Positions 1 through 8,499 of a DNA stretch of 64,000 bases are shown here, in pieces. The position numbers were made by a program, and so were the translations under genes. The notes under the pieces are model-generated. The model did no database searches. It had not been told where the DNA came from and was given only the letters and a program-made list of their open reading frames with translations. Origin of the DNA: Candidatus Scalindua sp. (lineage in GTDB: Bacteria; Planctomycetota; Brocadiia; Brocadiales; Scalinduaceae). How positions within the stretch are numbered: the first letter of the stretch is position 1; each line of letters starts with the position of its first letter. The stretch spans positions 1-64,000 of the forward strand of contig JASMMK010000012.1 of assembly GCA_030748215.1 (NCBI GenBank). The letters are read 5' to 3'.

Positions 1-191
1 TTTTTTTTTTGATAGTTGCGCCAACCAAACGTGTAGTAGGTAAGAGCAAAAAGCATTGATAAAACAAAATATGTATAAAATTTACTAACGTGATAGTTAT
101 CCAGGTTATCACCTGATCCTAGACATACCATAATATTAAATAAAACAAATGCCCAGATTGCTATTAACTGTCCAATTGTTATTTTGTACAT
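1..191 (-). CDS. Partial small membrane protein (runs off window)
   Basis: On the minus strand an ATG at 191 opens a frame with no stop down to base 1 (63 codons visible). The peptide is hydrophobic, with two probable membrane spans: one directly after the start (through ITIGQLIAIWAFVLF) and one near residues 42-56 (FVLSMLFALTYYTFG). The 3' end lies outside the window. I do not recognise the family. A promoter-like repeat lies about 50 bp upstream, at 239-276, in the right orientation. The frame could be fortuitous because it is short; the hydrophobic pattern and the upstream promoter favour a real gene. Confidence 0.45.
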   Translation of the reverse strand, partial: MYKITIGQLIAIWAFVLFNIMVCLGSGDNLDNYHVSKFYTYFVLSMLFALTYYTFGWRNYQKK

Positions 192-238
192 AAGTTGTGT
201 GGTATGAAAAGTTGTAGATTATAAGAATATTGGGGTTC

Positions 239-276
239 ATAATACTCAGGTACTTATCAAAATCAAGGGGAATTTA
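239..276 (-). promoter_or_regulatory. Promoter-like element, duplicated at 7047-7084
   Basis: Read on the minus strand this segment carries TTGATT, a 16-base spacer and TATTAT, a plausible housekeeping -35/-10 pair, pointing at the partial gene at 1-191. It matches 7047-7084 at 33 of 38 positions, and that copy also lies just upstream of a minus-strand gene. The rest of 192-431 holds no gene that I can support. Confidence 0.4.
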
Positions 277-431
277 CGGGTTTCGAGTTACAAGTTGCGG
301 GTTACGGATTCTGAAGTAAATTCAGAATGACAAATTATCTGTTTCTGTTATTATACCTTCTCTCTTTTGTGACATTTCGTGATATGTCCTCGGCGTTTTT
401 TGTCCGGGGATTTCGTGGGGAGTAGTATTTT

Positions 432-851
432 ATGAATGTTATAACTGATTCTGTAGAGATATCTACACGTGGACACACAGACATAATTGATATTACGCCG
501 CAGGTAGAACAAGTCCTGGAGGAAGCAGAACTCGAACGTGGCAATCTTACTGTTTTTGTTTCGGGGTCTACGGCGGGAATTACGTCTATTGAGTATGAAC
601 CGGGTTTGCTCAAGGATCTGCCGGAAGCCTTTGAAAAGATGGCTCCCACAGGGGTTACGTATCATCATGATGAGGCGTGGGGGGACGGCAATGGTTATGC
701 CCACGTTCGTGCGGCCATGTTGGGTTCTTCATTCACCGTGCCTTTTGATAACGGCAAGCTTCTGCTGGGAACGTGGCAGCAGATAGTGGTGATAGACTTT
801 GATAACCGGCCAAGAAGGCGCAATGTAGTTGTACAAATGATTGGTGAATAG
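432..851 (+). CDS. YjbQ-family (UPF0047) protein
   Basis: This is a 139-residue protein of the YjbQ/UPF0047 family, small beta-rich proteins linked to a side activity of thiamine-phosphate synthesis; their physiological role is poorly defined. The family signature is clear: HHDEAWGDGNGYAH (from about residue 77), then RAAMLGSS, and the C-terminal GTWQQIVVIDFDNRPR. His, Asp and Glu of this signature form the conserved metal or substrate pocket. Length is normal for the family (about 130-140). The start ATG at 432 gives the usual N-terminus. The gene is host DNA immediately left of an integrated element. No operon partner is visible downstream, where the next frame belongs to the element. Confidence 0.88.
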   Translation: MNVITDSVEISTRGHTDIIDITPQVEQVLEEAELERGNLTVFVSGSTAGITSIEYEPGLLKDLPEAFEKMAPTGVTYHHDEAWGDGNGYAHVRAAMLGSSFTVPFDNGKLLLGTWQQIVVIDFDNRPRRRNVVVQMIGE

Positions 852-888
852 TCACTAACCGATGTAATGTGAGATAAGTAGAAAATTG

Positions 889-924
889 TAATAATCTCTT
901 TATGATAGATATACATACACACAT
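889..924 (+). repeat. attL: left end of integrated element
   Basis: Bases 900-924 are identical to 9314-9338 (25 bp, containing ATGATAGATATACATACAC), and similarity extends leftwards to 889 (33 of 36 identical with 9303-9338). The core encodes the start Met-Ile-Asp-Ile-His-Thr-His of the PHP phosphatase whose body lies at 9316-10038. The repeat is the expected footprint of site-specific integration by the adjacent tyrosine recombinase. Confidence 0.82.
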
Positions 925-952
925 GGTGTTCAATGTTTTTCTATCATATTGA
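902..952 (+). pseudogene. Displaced 5' stub of PHP phosphatase gene
   Basis: ATG at 902 begins MIDIHTH, the same as the phosphatase at 9316, then diverges into element sequence (MVFNVFLSY) and stops at 950-952. This is the original 5' end of the host gene, with its native upstream region at about 853-901, now separated from the gene body by the inserted element. Confidence 0.65.
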
Positions 953-975
953 TGAGCAACAACTTGCAATTCCGC

Positions 976-2022
976 TCACATGACATTTTCTTTGACCGTA
1001 GTCATATCGTAGTCAGACTCTAACGCTTCTACTCCAATTCTTAAACTTTCGGGAGAGTGATGGGCATAACGTTGAGTCATTTTGATATCCATATGCCCTA
1101 ATAATTTTGATATTTTATAGATATCAATCCCTCTCTGTGCCATGCGAGTTGCAAAACAATGTCTCAGGTCGTGGAATCTGAAGTCAGTGATTTTTGTTTT
1201 TTCCAGTGACTTGCGAAAAGAGTATCCTAGACTAATAGGATTAATTTTTCCACCATCTCTGTTCAAAAAAACATAGTCATTTTCTAAATTCCTTACCTTT
1301 GACTTTTTTACGACTACATCTAATGCATTTTTGTTTAGTGGTACTGTTCTTTGCTCTCCATTCTTTGCCTCAGTGATAAGGATGGTTTTTCTGAAAACAT
1401 TGACTCTTGACCATTCTAGCGAAATCAATTCACCCTGCCTTAGGCCAGTATTTAGGCTAAAGACTATTATTTCACTAAGCCACTCAGGGCTATTCTCAAT
1501 GAGTCGTCTTTCTTCATCTTCGCTAAGCCACCTATCTCTCTTGTTTCTCTCTTTCTCTTTTGATACTTTTGAGACAGGATTATCACTGAGCCACTCCCAC
1601 TCCTTAATCGCTACATTAAATGCCACTGAAAGCATTGACAACGCACGATTTACGGTAGCAGGCTTAACACCATCTCCTTTTCTTGACATCTTATAACGTG
1701 AAATCATTTTTGGAGAGATAGACATTAAATTCGCATTTCCAAAGAAAAGCATAAGGCTTTTTAAGGAGTTTTCATAACTCTTTTGCATATTCTCAGATAC
1801 TGTTGGAGAATGCTCCATCATAAATTTCTCCATCATTTCTTTAAGAGTCTTATTATTGCCAATAGGTTTCTGGAAATAGCTCCCCTCAATAATTTCGACC
1901 CTTACCTTTGCTTCAATTGCCTTTGCAAGTCTCTTGTCAGCCGTTCCAAGGCTCTTCTGAATCCTTCTCCCATTATGACGAATAGACATCCACCACAGGC
2001 CACTATCTTTCCTCTTAAACAT
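976..2022 (-). CDS. Tyrosine recombinase (phage-type integrase)
   Basis: Site-specific recombinase that would catalyse integration and excision of the surrounding element. The C-terminal catalytic domain has all the expected signatures: Arg in NTGLRQGELISLEW, HDLRHCFATRMA (HxxR), LGHMDIKMTQRYAHH (His and the nucleophilic Tyr). The N-terminal part has the Arm-binding type start (LWWMSIRHNGRRIQKSLGT) and a SAM-like core-binding domain in the middle. A longer frame opens at 2064, but ATG 2022 follows AGAGGAGG at ideal spacing, so I chose it (348 aa). The gene lies about 50 bp from attL with its 3' end facing the att site. Its last codons overlap one pair of putative arm-binding sites (998-1015). 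Confidence 0.93.
   Translation of the reverse strand: MFKRKDSGLWWMSIRHNGRRIQKSLGTADKRLAKAIEAKVRVEIIEGSYFQKPIGNNKTLKEMMEKFMMEHSPTVSENMQKSYENSLKSLMLFFGNANLMSISPKMISRYKMSRKGDGVKPATVNRALSMLSVAFNVAIKEWEWLSDNPVSKVSKEKERNKRDRWLSEDEERRLIENSPEWLSEIIVFSLNTGLRQGELISLEWSRVNVFRKTILITEAKNGEQRTVPLNKNALDVVVKKSKVRNLENDYVFLNRDGGKINPISLGYSFRKSLEKTKITDFRFHDLRHCFATRMAQRGIDIYKISKLLGHMDIKMTQRYAHHSPESLRIGVEALESDYDMTTVKENVM
998..1015 (+). repeat. Putative integrase arm sites, left pair
   Basis: GTAGTCA occurs at 998-1004 and 1009-1015, one helical turn (11 bp) apart. The same paired heptamer with the same 11-bp period occurs near the other end at 9162-9179, in the same orientation. Such paired short direct repeats close to both att cores are what lambda-type integrases bind with their N-terminal domain. 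Function is inferred. Confidence 0.45.
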
Positions 2023-2075
2023 ACTCGCCTCCTCTCTTGAGGTCTGACCGTGCCTGTATGTCACTATGGGATGTA

Positions 2076-2339
2076 TTATATACCATTACTATGAAAGCCT
2101 CCAATTATTTTATTAGCAATATCCTCACATTGATTATAGCTGCGTTTCAACCCTGCCATTACTTTGTCTATATCATGAAGATCAAAGAGAACTCTACGGC
2201 CAATCTTAATGGAGGGGATTCTGCCTGTTGAACTCCACTCATATAATGTTTTGACTGGCAAAGAAGTATAAATAGAAAGCTCCTTAACTGCCACATAGCG
2301 TTTTACAGGATTGCTTTTAATTAAGTTTGGGTTATCCAT
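2076..2339 (-). CDS. Excisionase/AlpA-type HTH protein
   Basis: An 87-residue DNA-binding protein with a MerR-like winged helix of the HTH_17/excisionase kind: VAVKELSIYTSLPVKTLYEWSSTGRIPSIKIGRRVLF, spanning about residues 16-55, followed by DLHDIDKVM. Such proteins serve as recombination directionality factors or as transcriptional activators of the integrase. It lies directly upstream of the integrase on the same strand with a gap of about 50 bp, so the two are probably co-transcribed. Whether it drives excision or only regulates cannot be told from sequence. Confidence 0.82.
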   Translation of the reverse strand: MDNPNLIKSNPVKRYVAVKELSIYTSLPVKTLYEWSSTGRIPSIKIGRRVLFDLHDIDKVMAGLKRSYNQCEDIANKIIGGFHSNGI

Positions 2340-2510
2340 AATTGTCTAAATAGAAAATACAAGTTTCCAAAAAGTAATAGATACTTGATACATTTTTACA
2401 TCTAATACATTTTCATGTTTAAATACATGTCTTGTTGCGGCTTAGGTAATGCACTAAAATATGTACTTAATTTATTTCTGCATATCATTCGGCATTTAGT
2501 ACATAAAATC

Positions 2511-4871
2511 TCATAACATTCCTACTAGGCATTCTGTTTCTTTCTCACATAACGAATCGACAGGTTTTTTATATAACGAATTAAAATTATCATCCTTCTC
2601 AAATGTAATCGGATATCCAGCCATGTTTCTAGCACCTATCTCAAATGTTATTCCTCCTATATCCATAAGGTTAGGTTTAATTTTTTCAAGTTGATTTCTT
2701 AATGTCCTACTTGCTTTAGGGAAACTCGAATCTTTTTTTTCTGGATTTGCAATTTCTCTTAGTTCTTTCCATGCCTCTTTAATCGTTCCACTCCAAGTGT
2801 CCTTGTCGTTCATGAAGGCCACCACGGCTAGAGCAAGTGTATTATGCTGTATTACCTCCTCATTCTGTCTTTCTACATTCTGCTGATATGCTTTTATAAA
2901 CTCAGAGCCTTTATGCCCCAAGGCTTCCGCTATAGCATATCCCCATTTTGCAAAATCGGCCATTCTAGGCAATTGTATTAGGTTTACATTCGGGTAAATA
3001 TCCATCGCTTTAGCAAGTGTATCAAAAATACCCCCTATGATTTCTGGCTTTTCTCTTTCAAAAAGTTTCCATAGTTCTTTCTCATCTACTCTTTTATTTT
3101 GCGCTATCCTCTCTAAATGCAAGAGAATAGTTCGATCCATCAAGTCTGGCTTAGAGACGAGAAGATTAATGCCATTCAAACCAATGCACCGCTTAACTTG
3201 GTAGATGACATCCTCATCATCAGTATAAAGCTGCCGCTTACTAAACCCTCCTCCTGTGCAGGCTTGAGCTAATAGGTCAGACATCCAAGTCGGCAAATCA
3301 CTCATATTATCAAACAAACACACGTGATGATGCGAAATGACTTGAGTTAATTGTGTTATCTCCTTTGGAGTGATTAATGTTTCAATACTGGAAGGATCAC
3401 ATATTTTTTTTATAACCTTACAGAGTGTTGTCTTTCCGGCACCCTGAGAACCATGTGGGTGAAATATCGGATGAGGAATGTCAGGAATGAAACAAGAGAT
3501 AATATAAACTAAAACTAGTAGCTGATTTTCCTTATCTACATTTAAAGAATTAAATATTTTCCACGGATTACTACCACCCACAGGAGTAGACTGCGCTTGC
3601 TGATGTGAATACCTTCTAAAAAGAATCGGTGAATTTTCTATATTCCAACCCGCCTTAGTTATCTTCACGGCTTTCCCATCACCGAGATCATACCATATAG
3701 CACCATTCAATTGTGCGACTCGATTGAATAATTCTTTTTTTGAGTTTTCATAGATCGCTTTGCCCTCCAACGTTGTAATTGTTTGGTTTAAGCTGTCACT
3801 ATTAGGTGTCATACCTTTAGTTTTATACATTTTATAAGAAAGGTACTGTTTGATCTTTCTAGATCGTAAAGAAACAACTTCATTATTAAGAAAAGCGTAT
3901 GCCTCTTTATTTTCATCATGAAACAAAGGAAGTGCTGAAGCTATTTCTAAGAGATTTACACATTGTGAGGTCTTCTTATCCGGCTTTGCTATCTCTAATC
4001 CCGCTTTTTTTGCATAATTGAAAAATGTGGCAATAGTGATTCTCTTTTCACTTCTATATTCCCTGATGCACTGGTCGTATTGTTTATCACAAGCGACAGG
4101 ATCATATTTATTGCTAACCGAACTTATTCTATGAAAATACTTTCTTCCCTTTTCTTGTAGTTCACTCGCAATGGCAAATCCTACTCTAAGCCATTCATTA
4201 TAGGAGTCGTCACCCAAGACCACCCGTTTTTTTTCAACCTGACTCACTACATGTTCTATATGGCAGATCATTTTCTCAACATCTTCAATACACGTTTGAT
4301 TGTTTTCATGTCTCTTTCCATTACTTTCTATGTAATTCTTAAAAACTTCTGCCTCCCTATTAAAATATAAATCAGCATCCCAAGAGATATAGCGTAACCG
4401 GCAAATATCCTTACATTGTGAGTCAACTTTAAGACCATATTTTTCTAGATGATGTTTCTCCAAAGCTTTAAAGGCACTGTAATGTTTAGCTGGATCAGCT
4501 TCAATACGTACAATGACTGCTAAGCCTTGATCAGACACAGAGGTAAACATTGCATACACGTAGGGGTCTTGTTTTAGTTTAAGCTTCACTCTTTCAACAT
4601 CCTCCAAATGATCCAAATCGAGTGATATAAAGCCACTGTGTCTGATTAAATTGTCACTTTTACGATAATGAAAGGTTCCTGAAGTAGTAAAACCGGGCAG
4701 AATAGTCTTTTTGATCTTACTTCTTTTCTCTACATCTTTTGTATTTCTGAATCGCTCAACCTTATCTTTCCACTTGCCAGTTTTAATCATATCCAATATT
4801 TTATTAATATCGGCAGTGCAGAAAGGGTTGGCTTTGTCAGCAGATTTAAAACAACTTACTTCTGTTTTCAT
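2511..4871 (-). CDS. Element primase-helicase (VirE_N/PriCT/ATPase)
   Basis: A 786-residue replication protein of mobile elements. The N-terminal part (about 45-175) matches the BT4734/VirE_N type domain: GFISLDLDHL, then AMFTSVSDQGLAVIVRIE and CRLRYISWDADLYFN, with acidic residues suited to a primase-polymerase active site. A PriCT-like linker follows (about 205-295, YNEWLRVGFAIASEL). The C-terminal half is a D5-like helicase ATPase with Walker A GSQGAGKTT near residue 474 and Walker B-type LFDN. Length and order fit primase-helicases of satellites and small islands. The start ATG follows AAGGAGGTATT-type sequence upstream. The gene is flanked upstream by a structured noncoding region that may be its replication origin. 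Confidence 0.82.
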   Translation of the reverse strand: MKTEVSCFKSADKANPFCTADINKILDMIKTGKWKDKVERFRNTKDVEKRSKIKKTILPGFTTSGTFHYRKSDNLIRHSGFISLDLDHLEDVERVKLKLKQDPYVYAMFTSVSDQGLAVIVRIEADPAKHYSAFKALEKHHLEKYGLKVDSQCKDICRLRYISWDADLYFNREAEVFKNYIESNGKRHENNQTCIEDVEKMICHIEHVVSQVEKKRVVLGDDSYNEWLRVGFAIASELQEKGRKYFHRISSVSNKYDPVACDKQYDQCIREYRSEKRITIATFFNYAKKAGLEIAKPDKKTSQCVNLLEIASALPLFHDENKEAYAFLNNEVVSLRSRKIKQYLSYKMYKTKGMTPNSDSLNQTITTLEGKAIYENSKKELFNRVAQLNGAIWYDLGDGKAVKITKAGWNIENSPILFRRYSHQQAQSTPVGGSNPWKIFNSLNVDKENQLLVLVYIISCFIPDIPHPIFHPHGSQGAGKTTLCKVIKKICDPSSIETLITPKEITQLTQVISHHHVCLFDNMSDLPTWMSDLLAQACTGGGFSKRQLYTDDEDVIYQVKRCIGLNGINLLVSKPDLMDRTILLHLERIAQNKRVDEKELWKLFEREKPEIIGGIFDTLAKAMDIYPNVNLIQLPRMADFAKWGYAIAEALGHKGSEFIKAYQQNVERQNEEVIQHNTLALAVVAFMNDKDTWSGTIKEAWKELREIANPEKKDSSFPKASRTLRNQLEKIKPNLMDIGGITFEIGARNMAGYPITFEKDDNFNSLYKKPVDSLCEKETECLVGML

Positions 4872-4946
4872 TTAAGTTTAATACCTCCTTTTCTTTGCTC
4901 ACACTTGTATGTGCGAGTAATTAAAAAATTAGAAATGCTCTTATAC

Positions 4947-5098
4947 ATAACACCTCACAGCCTACCAGCCTGACAGGCATACGCTAATGTTTATAAGTTA
5001 AAAACTTGTCTCTATGTTAGTAGTATCTGCTTTCAGATGAGATGGAAGATTTTCCTACTTTCATCTTTAGAAGTTTCTGTAAGGCTGTGAGGTGTTAT
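4947..5098. repeat. 17-bp inverted repeat; possible replication origin
   Basis: ATAACACCTCACAGCCT (4947-4963) is exactly complementary to 5082-5098, leaving 118 bp between. A second, shorter inverted pair lies just beyond each arm (GACAGGCAT 4972-4980 and ATGCCTGTC 5113-5121). The arms sit in the 564-bp gene-free stretch 4872-5435, right upstream of the primase-helicase. This could be an element origin, a structured RNA or a recombination site. Confidence 0.5.
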
Positions 5099-5304
5099 TT
5101 ACACCCCACCTCAAAGAATGCCTGTCTGGTTTTGATTAAATCACTCTGCCAATAAATCCTGTGACCATTCTGCAAAGTAAAAAAACTTCCTTTCTTAGTT
5201 TTCTACTTTCAAATAAATAATCCAAATGCCTCTCTGATCGACAAAAATTCTTTTTTCATACCTACTTCTTTTCAAAGAAATCTTCATACTTTTTCCGCAT
5301 TATA

Positions 5305-5423
5305 CTAGAAAATAATGAATTATCAATTTAGTGGTTCTAGGGTGCTTCTAGTCTGTAGAAATGGCTTAAAACGGCTTTAGAGGCAAGAAATAATGAGGTA
5401 CTACGTAATTCTAGTCTTTCTAG
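5305..5423. repeat. Cluster of TTCTAG hexamers
   Basis: Five TTCTAG copies (5305-5310 inverted, 5335-5340, 5346-5351, 5409-5414, 5418-5423) lie in 120 bp of the same noncoding block, downstream of the gene at 5436-6386. They could be binding sites of an element regulator or iterons. No other evidence supports a function. Confidence 0.3.
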
Positions 5424-5435
5424 TGTGTGTTTAGA

Positions 5436-6386
5436 CTAGCTGTTATTGATAATGTCAAAGTGTTCAGGTTCACTAGGGGGAGGGTATTTTCCATCAGCAC
5501 ATTGAGGCATGTTAACTTTTATATCTTCGAGAACTTTTCTTATATTTGACATGTTGTCATATACATGCGTTGGTGTTTTCTTAGTTGGGTCAATTCCAAA
5601 TTCACCTAATGAACATGGTTTTCCATTCCTCCACCACTTCATAAGTTTTTCTGCCATAGTTCTCACTTTCGCTCTAGAGGTTGGTGAAACAGCTATTGAC
5701 TCTAGGTTTCCAAATGTAAATTTACCTGTGGTTTTATCATAGGATAGTAATGTTTCTATAGGTATTATTCCTTGCCCTTCCGTTTCTGGGATTTTCTCAA
5801 CAGGCGCAATAACTGCTTCCTTACTATCAAGAAAAATTGTTTTAAATTGTTCTTTAAAATATTGTGACATACCATCTAGACTTTCTGTGTAAACAACTAA
5901 CCAATTATAACAGGCATTTCCACTTTCAATAGCGGTTGCCAGTTTATGATAGATTAGTTTATTTTCATCATTACACAACAAATTGTCTAGAAAAAGCATT
6001 CCTTTGCATGCATAGAAATACCCTTCATCATAATATGACATTTCACCAAGCCAATGAGGATCATCTTGCTCATAAGTAAGTATGTCATAAATATAAGCAC
6101 TATCATGCCATGCAAGGTTAACATAATCCCATGTTCGTACGGTATTCCTGCCAAATGAGAATTCTCCGTCGTCTTTGTCAAACTCCTGACGTTGGTCTAA
6201 TCCCCCATTCGCTTTGTGGATTTTTAGTAATAAGTCCTTCCTACCAACTTTATCCTCACCATAAAGCAAAACAGGTTGGTGCTTCTTGTAACATTCCAAA
6301 AGATCCGACTCAATAGAAGATAATTTTTGTTTTTCTTTATTCATATTAGTAGTAGTGGCTTTCCTCGTTTGCCCATATGTAGCCAC
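5436..6386 (-). CDS. Degenerate sigma54-activator-like AAA protein
   Basis: A 316-residue protein whose middle resembles the AAA+ domain of sigma54 activators. QPVLLYGEDKVGRKDLLLKIH (residues 37-57) lines up with the Walker A region (GETGTGKE...AxAIH), and GMLFLDNLL (129-137) with the Walker B region (GTLFLDEI). The key residues are altered: the P-loop reads GEDKVGRKD, Walker B ends Asp-Asn instead of Asp-Glu, and the GAFTGA loop is replaced by an aromatic-rich stretch (MSYYDEGYFYACKG). ATPase activity and sigma54 contact are therefore doubtful. A C-terminal section (about 240-290) may be DNA-binding. The frame starts with GTG 6386; ATG at 6344 (MNKEKQ) is an alternative. Homology is judged by eye and is only moderately certain. 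Confidence 0.6.
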   Translation of the reverse strand: MATYGQTRKATTTNMNKEKQKLSSIESDLLECYKKHQPVLLYGEDKVGRKDLLLKIHKANGGLDQRQEFDKDDGEFSFGRNTVRTWDYVNLAWHDSAYIYDILTYEQDDPHWLGEMSYYDEGYFYACKGMLFLDNLLCNDENKLIYHKLATAIESGNACYNWLVVYTESLDGMSQYFKEQFKTIFLDSKEAVIAPVEKIPETEGQGIIPIETLLSYDKTTGKFTFGNLESIAVSPTSRAKVRTMAEKLMKWWRNGKPCSLGEFGIDPTKKTPTHVYDNMSNIRKVLEDIKVNMPQCADGKYPPPSEPEHFDIINNS

Positions 6387-6395
6387 TTACTAGGC

Positions 6396-6983
6396 TTATT
6401 TTTTATACCTAGTGTCAATACTCGTAGTAGCTTTGTAGTTAGTGCCAAAAACATTTAAAAGACTTTTGAGTATAGCGTTTGGATAAGCCGTATATTCTTC
6501 AGATCCGGCACCAATACAACCCTCCCAAACAGTCATGTACTTTTTATTTGTAACATCTTGGGTTGAATATAAATCTAAATATATTTTCTTAACTGTGTAG
6601 TTATAACTATATGGTATTGCCGCTGTTGTTGTTGAAGTATCACTATAGTAAGTACTACCCACATAACCGGATGAGCTTGTTGTAGTTGGCATAAATAATG
6701 TTGAGTTCATTTTCGATGTTTTAGACCCAGTCTGGAAGGATAATATATAAGACGATGACAGCAGGTCTTCAACTATGTTAAACCCATTATCTACCATTTC
6801 TTGTTTCAGAAATGAGTAAAACTGCCTGTCGGCAATACTTGCCTTGTCTGAAAATAAAATAAATATTGCGTCTAGTTTATTTAGAGAATATCTAGGGTCG
6901 GTCTGAGATGAAATATATACAGTCTTAGATGCGCATGCAGAAATTAAAGTTATTAATAAAAAACATATGAATATTATTTTCAT
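6396..6983 (-). CDS. Predicted lipoprotein
   Basis: An exported lipoprotein of about 195 residues. ATG 6983 follows GGAAG at good spacing and gives a signal peptide MKIIFICFLLITLISAC with lipobox I-S-A-C; the longer frame from 7028 would bury this signal, so it is rejected. The mature part is Ser/Thr/Tyr-rich with a flexible stretch (about residues 90-130, TTTSSSGYVGSTYYSDTSTT) and ends in a domain with WEGCIGAGSEEY. This resembles DUF4136-type lipoproteins in general layout, but I cannot assign it. It ends 10 bp before the AAA-like gene on the same strand, so the two probably form an operon transcribed from the promoter at 7047-7084. Confidence 0.72.
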   Translation of the reverse strand: MKIIFICFLLITLISACASKTVYISSQTDPRYSLNKLDAIFILFSDKASIADRQFYSFLKQEMVDNGFNIVEDLLSSSYILSFQTGSKTSKMNSTLFMPTTTSSSGYVGSTYYSDTSTTTAAIPYSYNYTVKKIYLDLYSTQDVTNKKYMTVWEGCIGAGSEEYTAYPNAILKSLLNVFGTNYKATTSIDTRYKK

Positions 6984-7046
6984 GATGTCTTCCGACTTTG
7001 AGATCCCAACAGTGAAATCTTTTAGCATGTAGAAATACTAGAGTTT

Positions 7047-7084
7047 ATAATACTCAGGCAAGCATCAAAATCAAGAGGAATTTA
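7047..7084 (-). promoter_or_regulatory. Promoter-like element, copy of 239-276
   Basis: On the minus strand it reads TTGATT, 16 bases, TATTAT, placed about 65 bp upstream of the lipoprotein start at 6983. It agrees at 33 of 38 positions with 239-276, which lies outside the element. The conserved part extends beyond the two hexamers. Confidence 0.45.
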
Positions 7085-7249
7085 AACACCTGAATTCAAA
7101 GGGATATAAGCCATTTCGCACTATTGCCAACTCCAAGTTGATAAGTAAAGTATTGTAAGGTATAATGAGTGAGAAATAAAAATAATAACAATAAAAAGCT
7201 ACAAACTAAAGACATACCATTTTTGTAATACTTACATGAGAGTGAACAA

Positions 7250-7567
7250 TTGAAAGAAGAACTATCTGAATCGAAGATTAAGCACAAAAGCAGAGAGAGC
7301 CCTATGTCAGCTAACGGTGACGTTACCCAAAGAGCCAGATTTTCTAGGTTTGCATCTTATAAGCATCAGGTTCATAACTTATCAGACATCTCGCATAAGA
7401 AGTTCTGGTCGGCTGAGGAACTTGCTGAGAGACTGAACGTAAATATAACTACGATTTACCGGTATATTAAAACTGGTAAGGTTCTGGCAAACAAAGTCGG
7501 TAGAGAGTTTCAAATTACTGATTCTGAGTTTCATAAGTTTGAAAGCAAATGTAGTAAGTGGAGTTAG
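7250..7567 (+). CDS. HTH_17/excisionase-type DNA-binding protein
   Basis: A 105-residue protein with a C-terminal excisionase-family helix-turn-helix: WSAEELAERLNVNITTIYRY (from about residue 50), then IKTGKVLANKVGREFQITDSEF. The N-terminal 45 residues are polar and probably disordered. The start is uncertain: TTG at 7250 opens the frame, and ATG at 7304 (MSANGDV) is a good alternative. It is divergent from the lipoprotein/AAA operon, and with the HTH protein at 2076-2339 it gives the element two AlpA-like regulators, one for each transcription direction. Confidence 0.72.
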   Translation: MKEELSESKIKHKSRESPMSANGDVTQRARFSRFASYKHQVHNLSDISHKKFWSAEELAERLNVNITTIYRYIKTGKVLANKVGREFQITDSEFHKFESKCSKWS

Positions 7568-7719
7568 GACACTATATATGAAACTGAATAGCAAATATAC
7601 TTTCAATTGACAATTTTCCAAGTACCATTGAATCGATATTGAGACAGCACCTATTTATTTAATATAGGATTTTGATACATCAAGTGTAACTTATACTTAC
7701 TGCTATGGAGCCAAATAAA

Positions 7720-8406
7720 ATGAATAATAAAATAACTGTAATAATAATTTTTGCAGTTATTTTATTTTGTAAAATGCCAACTGTGCATTCTGAAGAAAGC
7801 AAATTATATACTGACGAATTTTTGTTTGTTAGTACGTATTTTAATTGCTTATCAAATTTCGTTGATGTCGATGATCTATTATTGTTTGCAAATATTTGTA
7901 TAAATAAGCTTGAAAAGGATTACTATTATTCAGAGCAAGAGGTAGTAGACAGTGATTTTATGAAAAAGCTAAAATATGAGCAAGCATATATCTCCAAGAT
8001 GTTAAGAAAAATGAAAGAATACAAAAATTCAACAAATCTACAGATAAAGAAAGCTGCAAATAAAATTTTAAATATTTTTGAACTAAAGAAAGATATTAAT
8101 ATCCGTGCACAAGAATCATTTTATTATGTAAAACTCCGTAAATTTAAAGCAGGTATTGCTGAAGGAACTGAGTTGGCTGATGAACATGGCAGTGATTTAG
8201 ATCATTATTCTGACATTAGTGTTTTAATATGTGATGTTATTTTCCCTGATTATAAGGCGTTAAGAATAACATACAAAGAAAGAGCACATTTAAAGCAACA
8301 AATAGAAGAATTAAAAAAAATAGAATGGAGTTTTAAATTGTCATTGGGTTTTATAGAAAAACAGTTATCTATTAAACATAGTTGGCTACCTAACATTAAC
8401 CCTTAA
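7720..8406 (+). CDS. Exported protein of unknown function
   Basis: About 228 residues with a signal peptide (MNNKITVIIIFAVILFCKMP, cleavage near TVHS). ATG 7720 gives a cleaner signal than ATG 7705. The mature protein is Lys/Asp-rich and mostly helical, without recognisable catalytic motifs; two Cys near NCLSNF and ICINKL could pair in the periplasm. AT content is very high even for this window, as expected of element cargo. I do not recognise the family. It ends just before a strong hairpin and faces the DUF5681 gene. Confidence 0.6.
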   Translation: MNNKITVIIIFAVILFCKMPTVHSEESKLYTDEFLFVSTYFNCLSNFVDVDDLLLFANICINKLEKDYYYSEQEVVDSDFMKKLKYEQAYISKMLRKMKEYKNSTNLQIKKAANKILNIFELKKDINIRAQESFYYVKLRKFKAGIAEGTELADEHGSDLDHYSDISVLICDVIFPDYKALRITYKERAHLKQQIEELKKIEWSFKLSLGFIEKQLSIKHSWLPNINP

Positions 8407-8414
8407 CCCTTAAC

Positions 8415-8448
8415 AACTATAATACTTTCTTAAGCAAGTATTATAGTT
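8415..8448. terminator. Perfect 13-bp hairpin between convergent genes
   Basis: AACTATAATACTT (8415-8427) pairs perfectly with 8436-8448 around an 8-base loop. The stem is AT-rich and lacks a long T run, so it may be a weak bidirectional terminator or an mRNA 3' stabiliser for the genes ending at 8406 and 8500. Confidence 0.45.
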
Positions 8449-8499
8449 TAAAATACTCCTAAATTGCACATGCTTATTTAATGAGGTGCAGTATACGTT

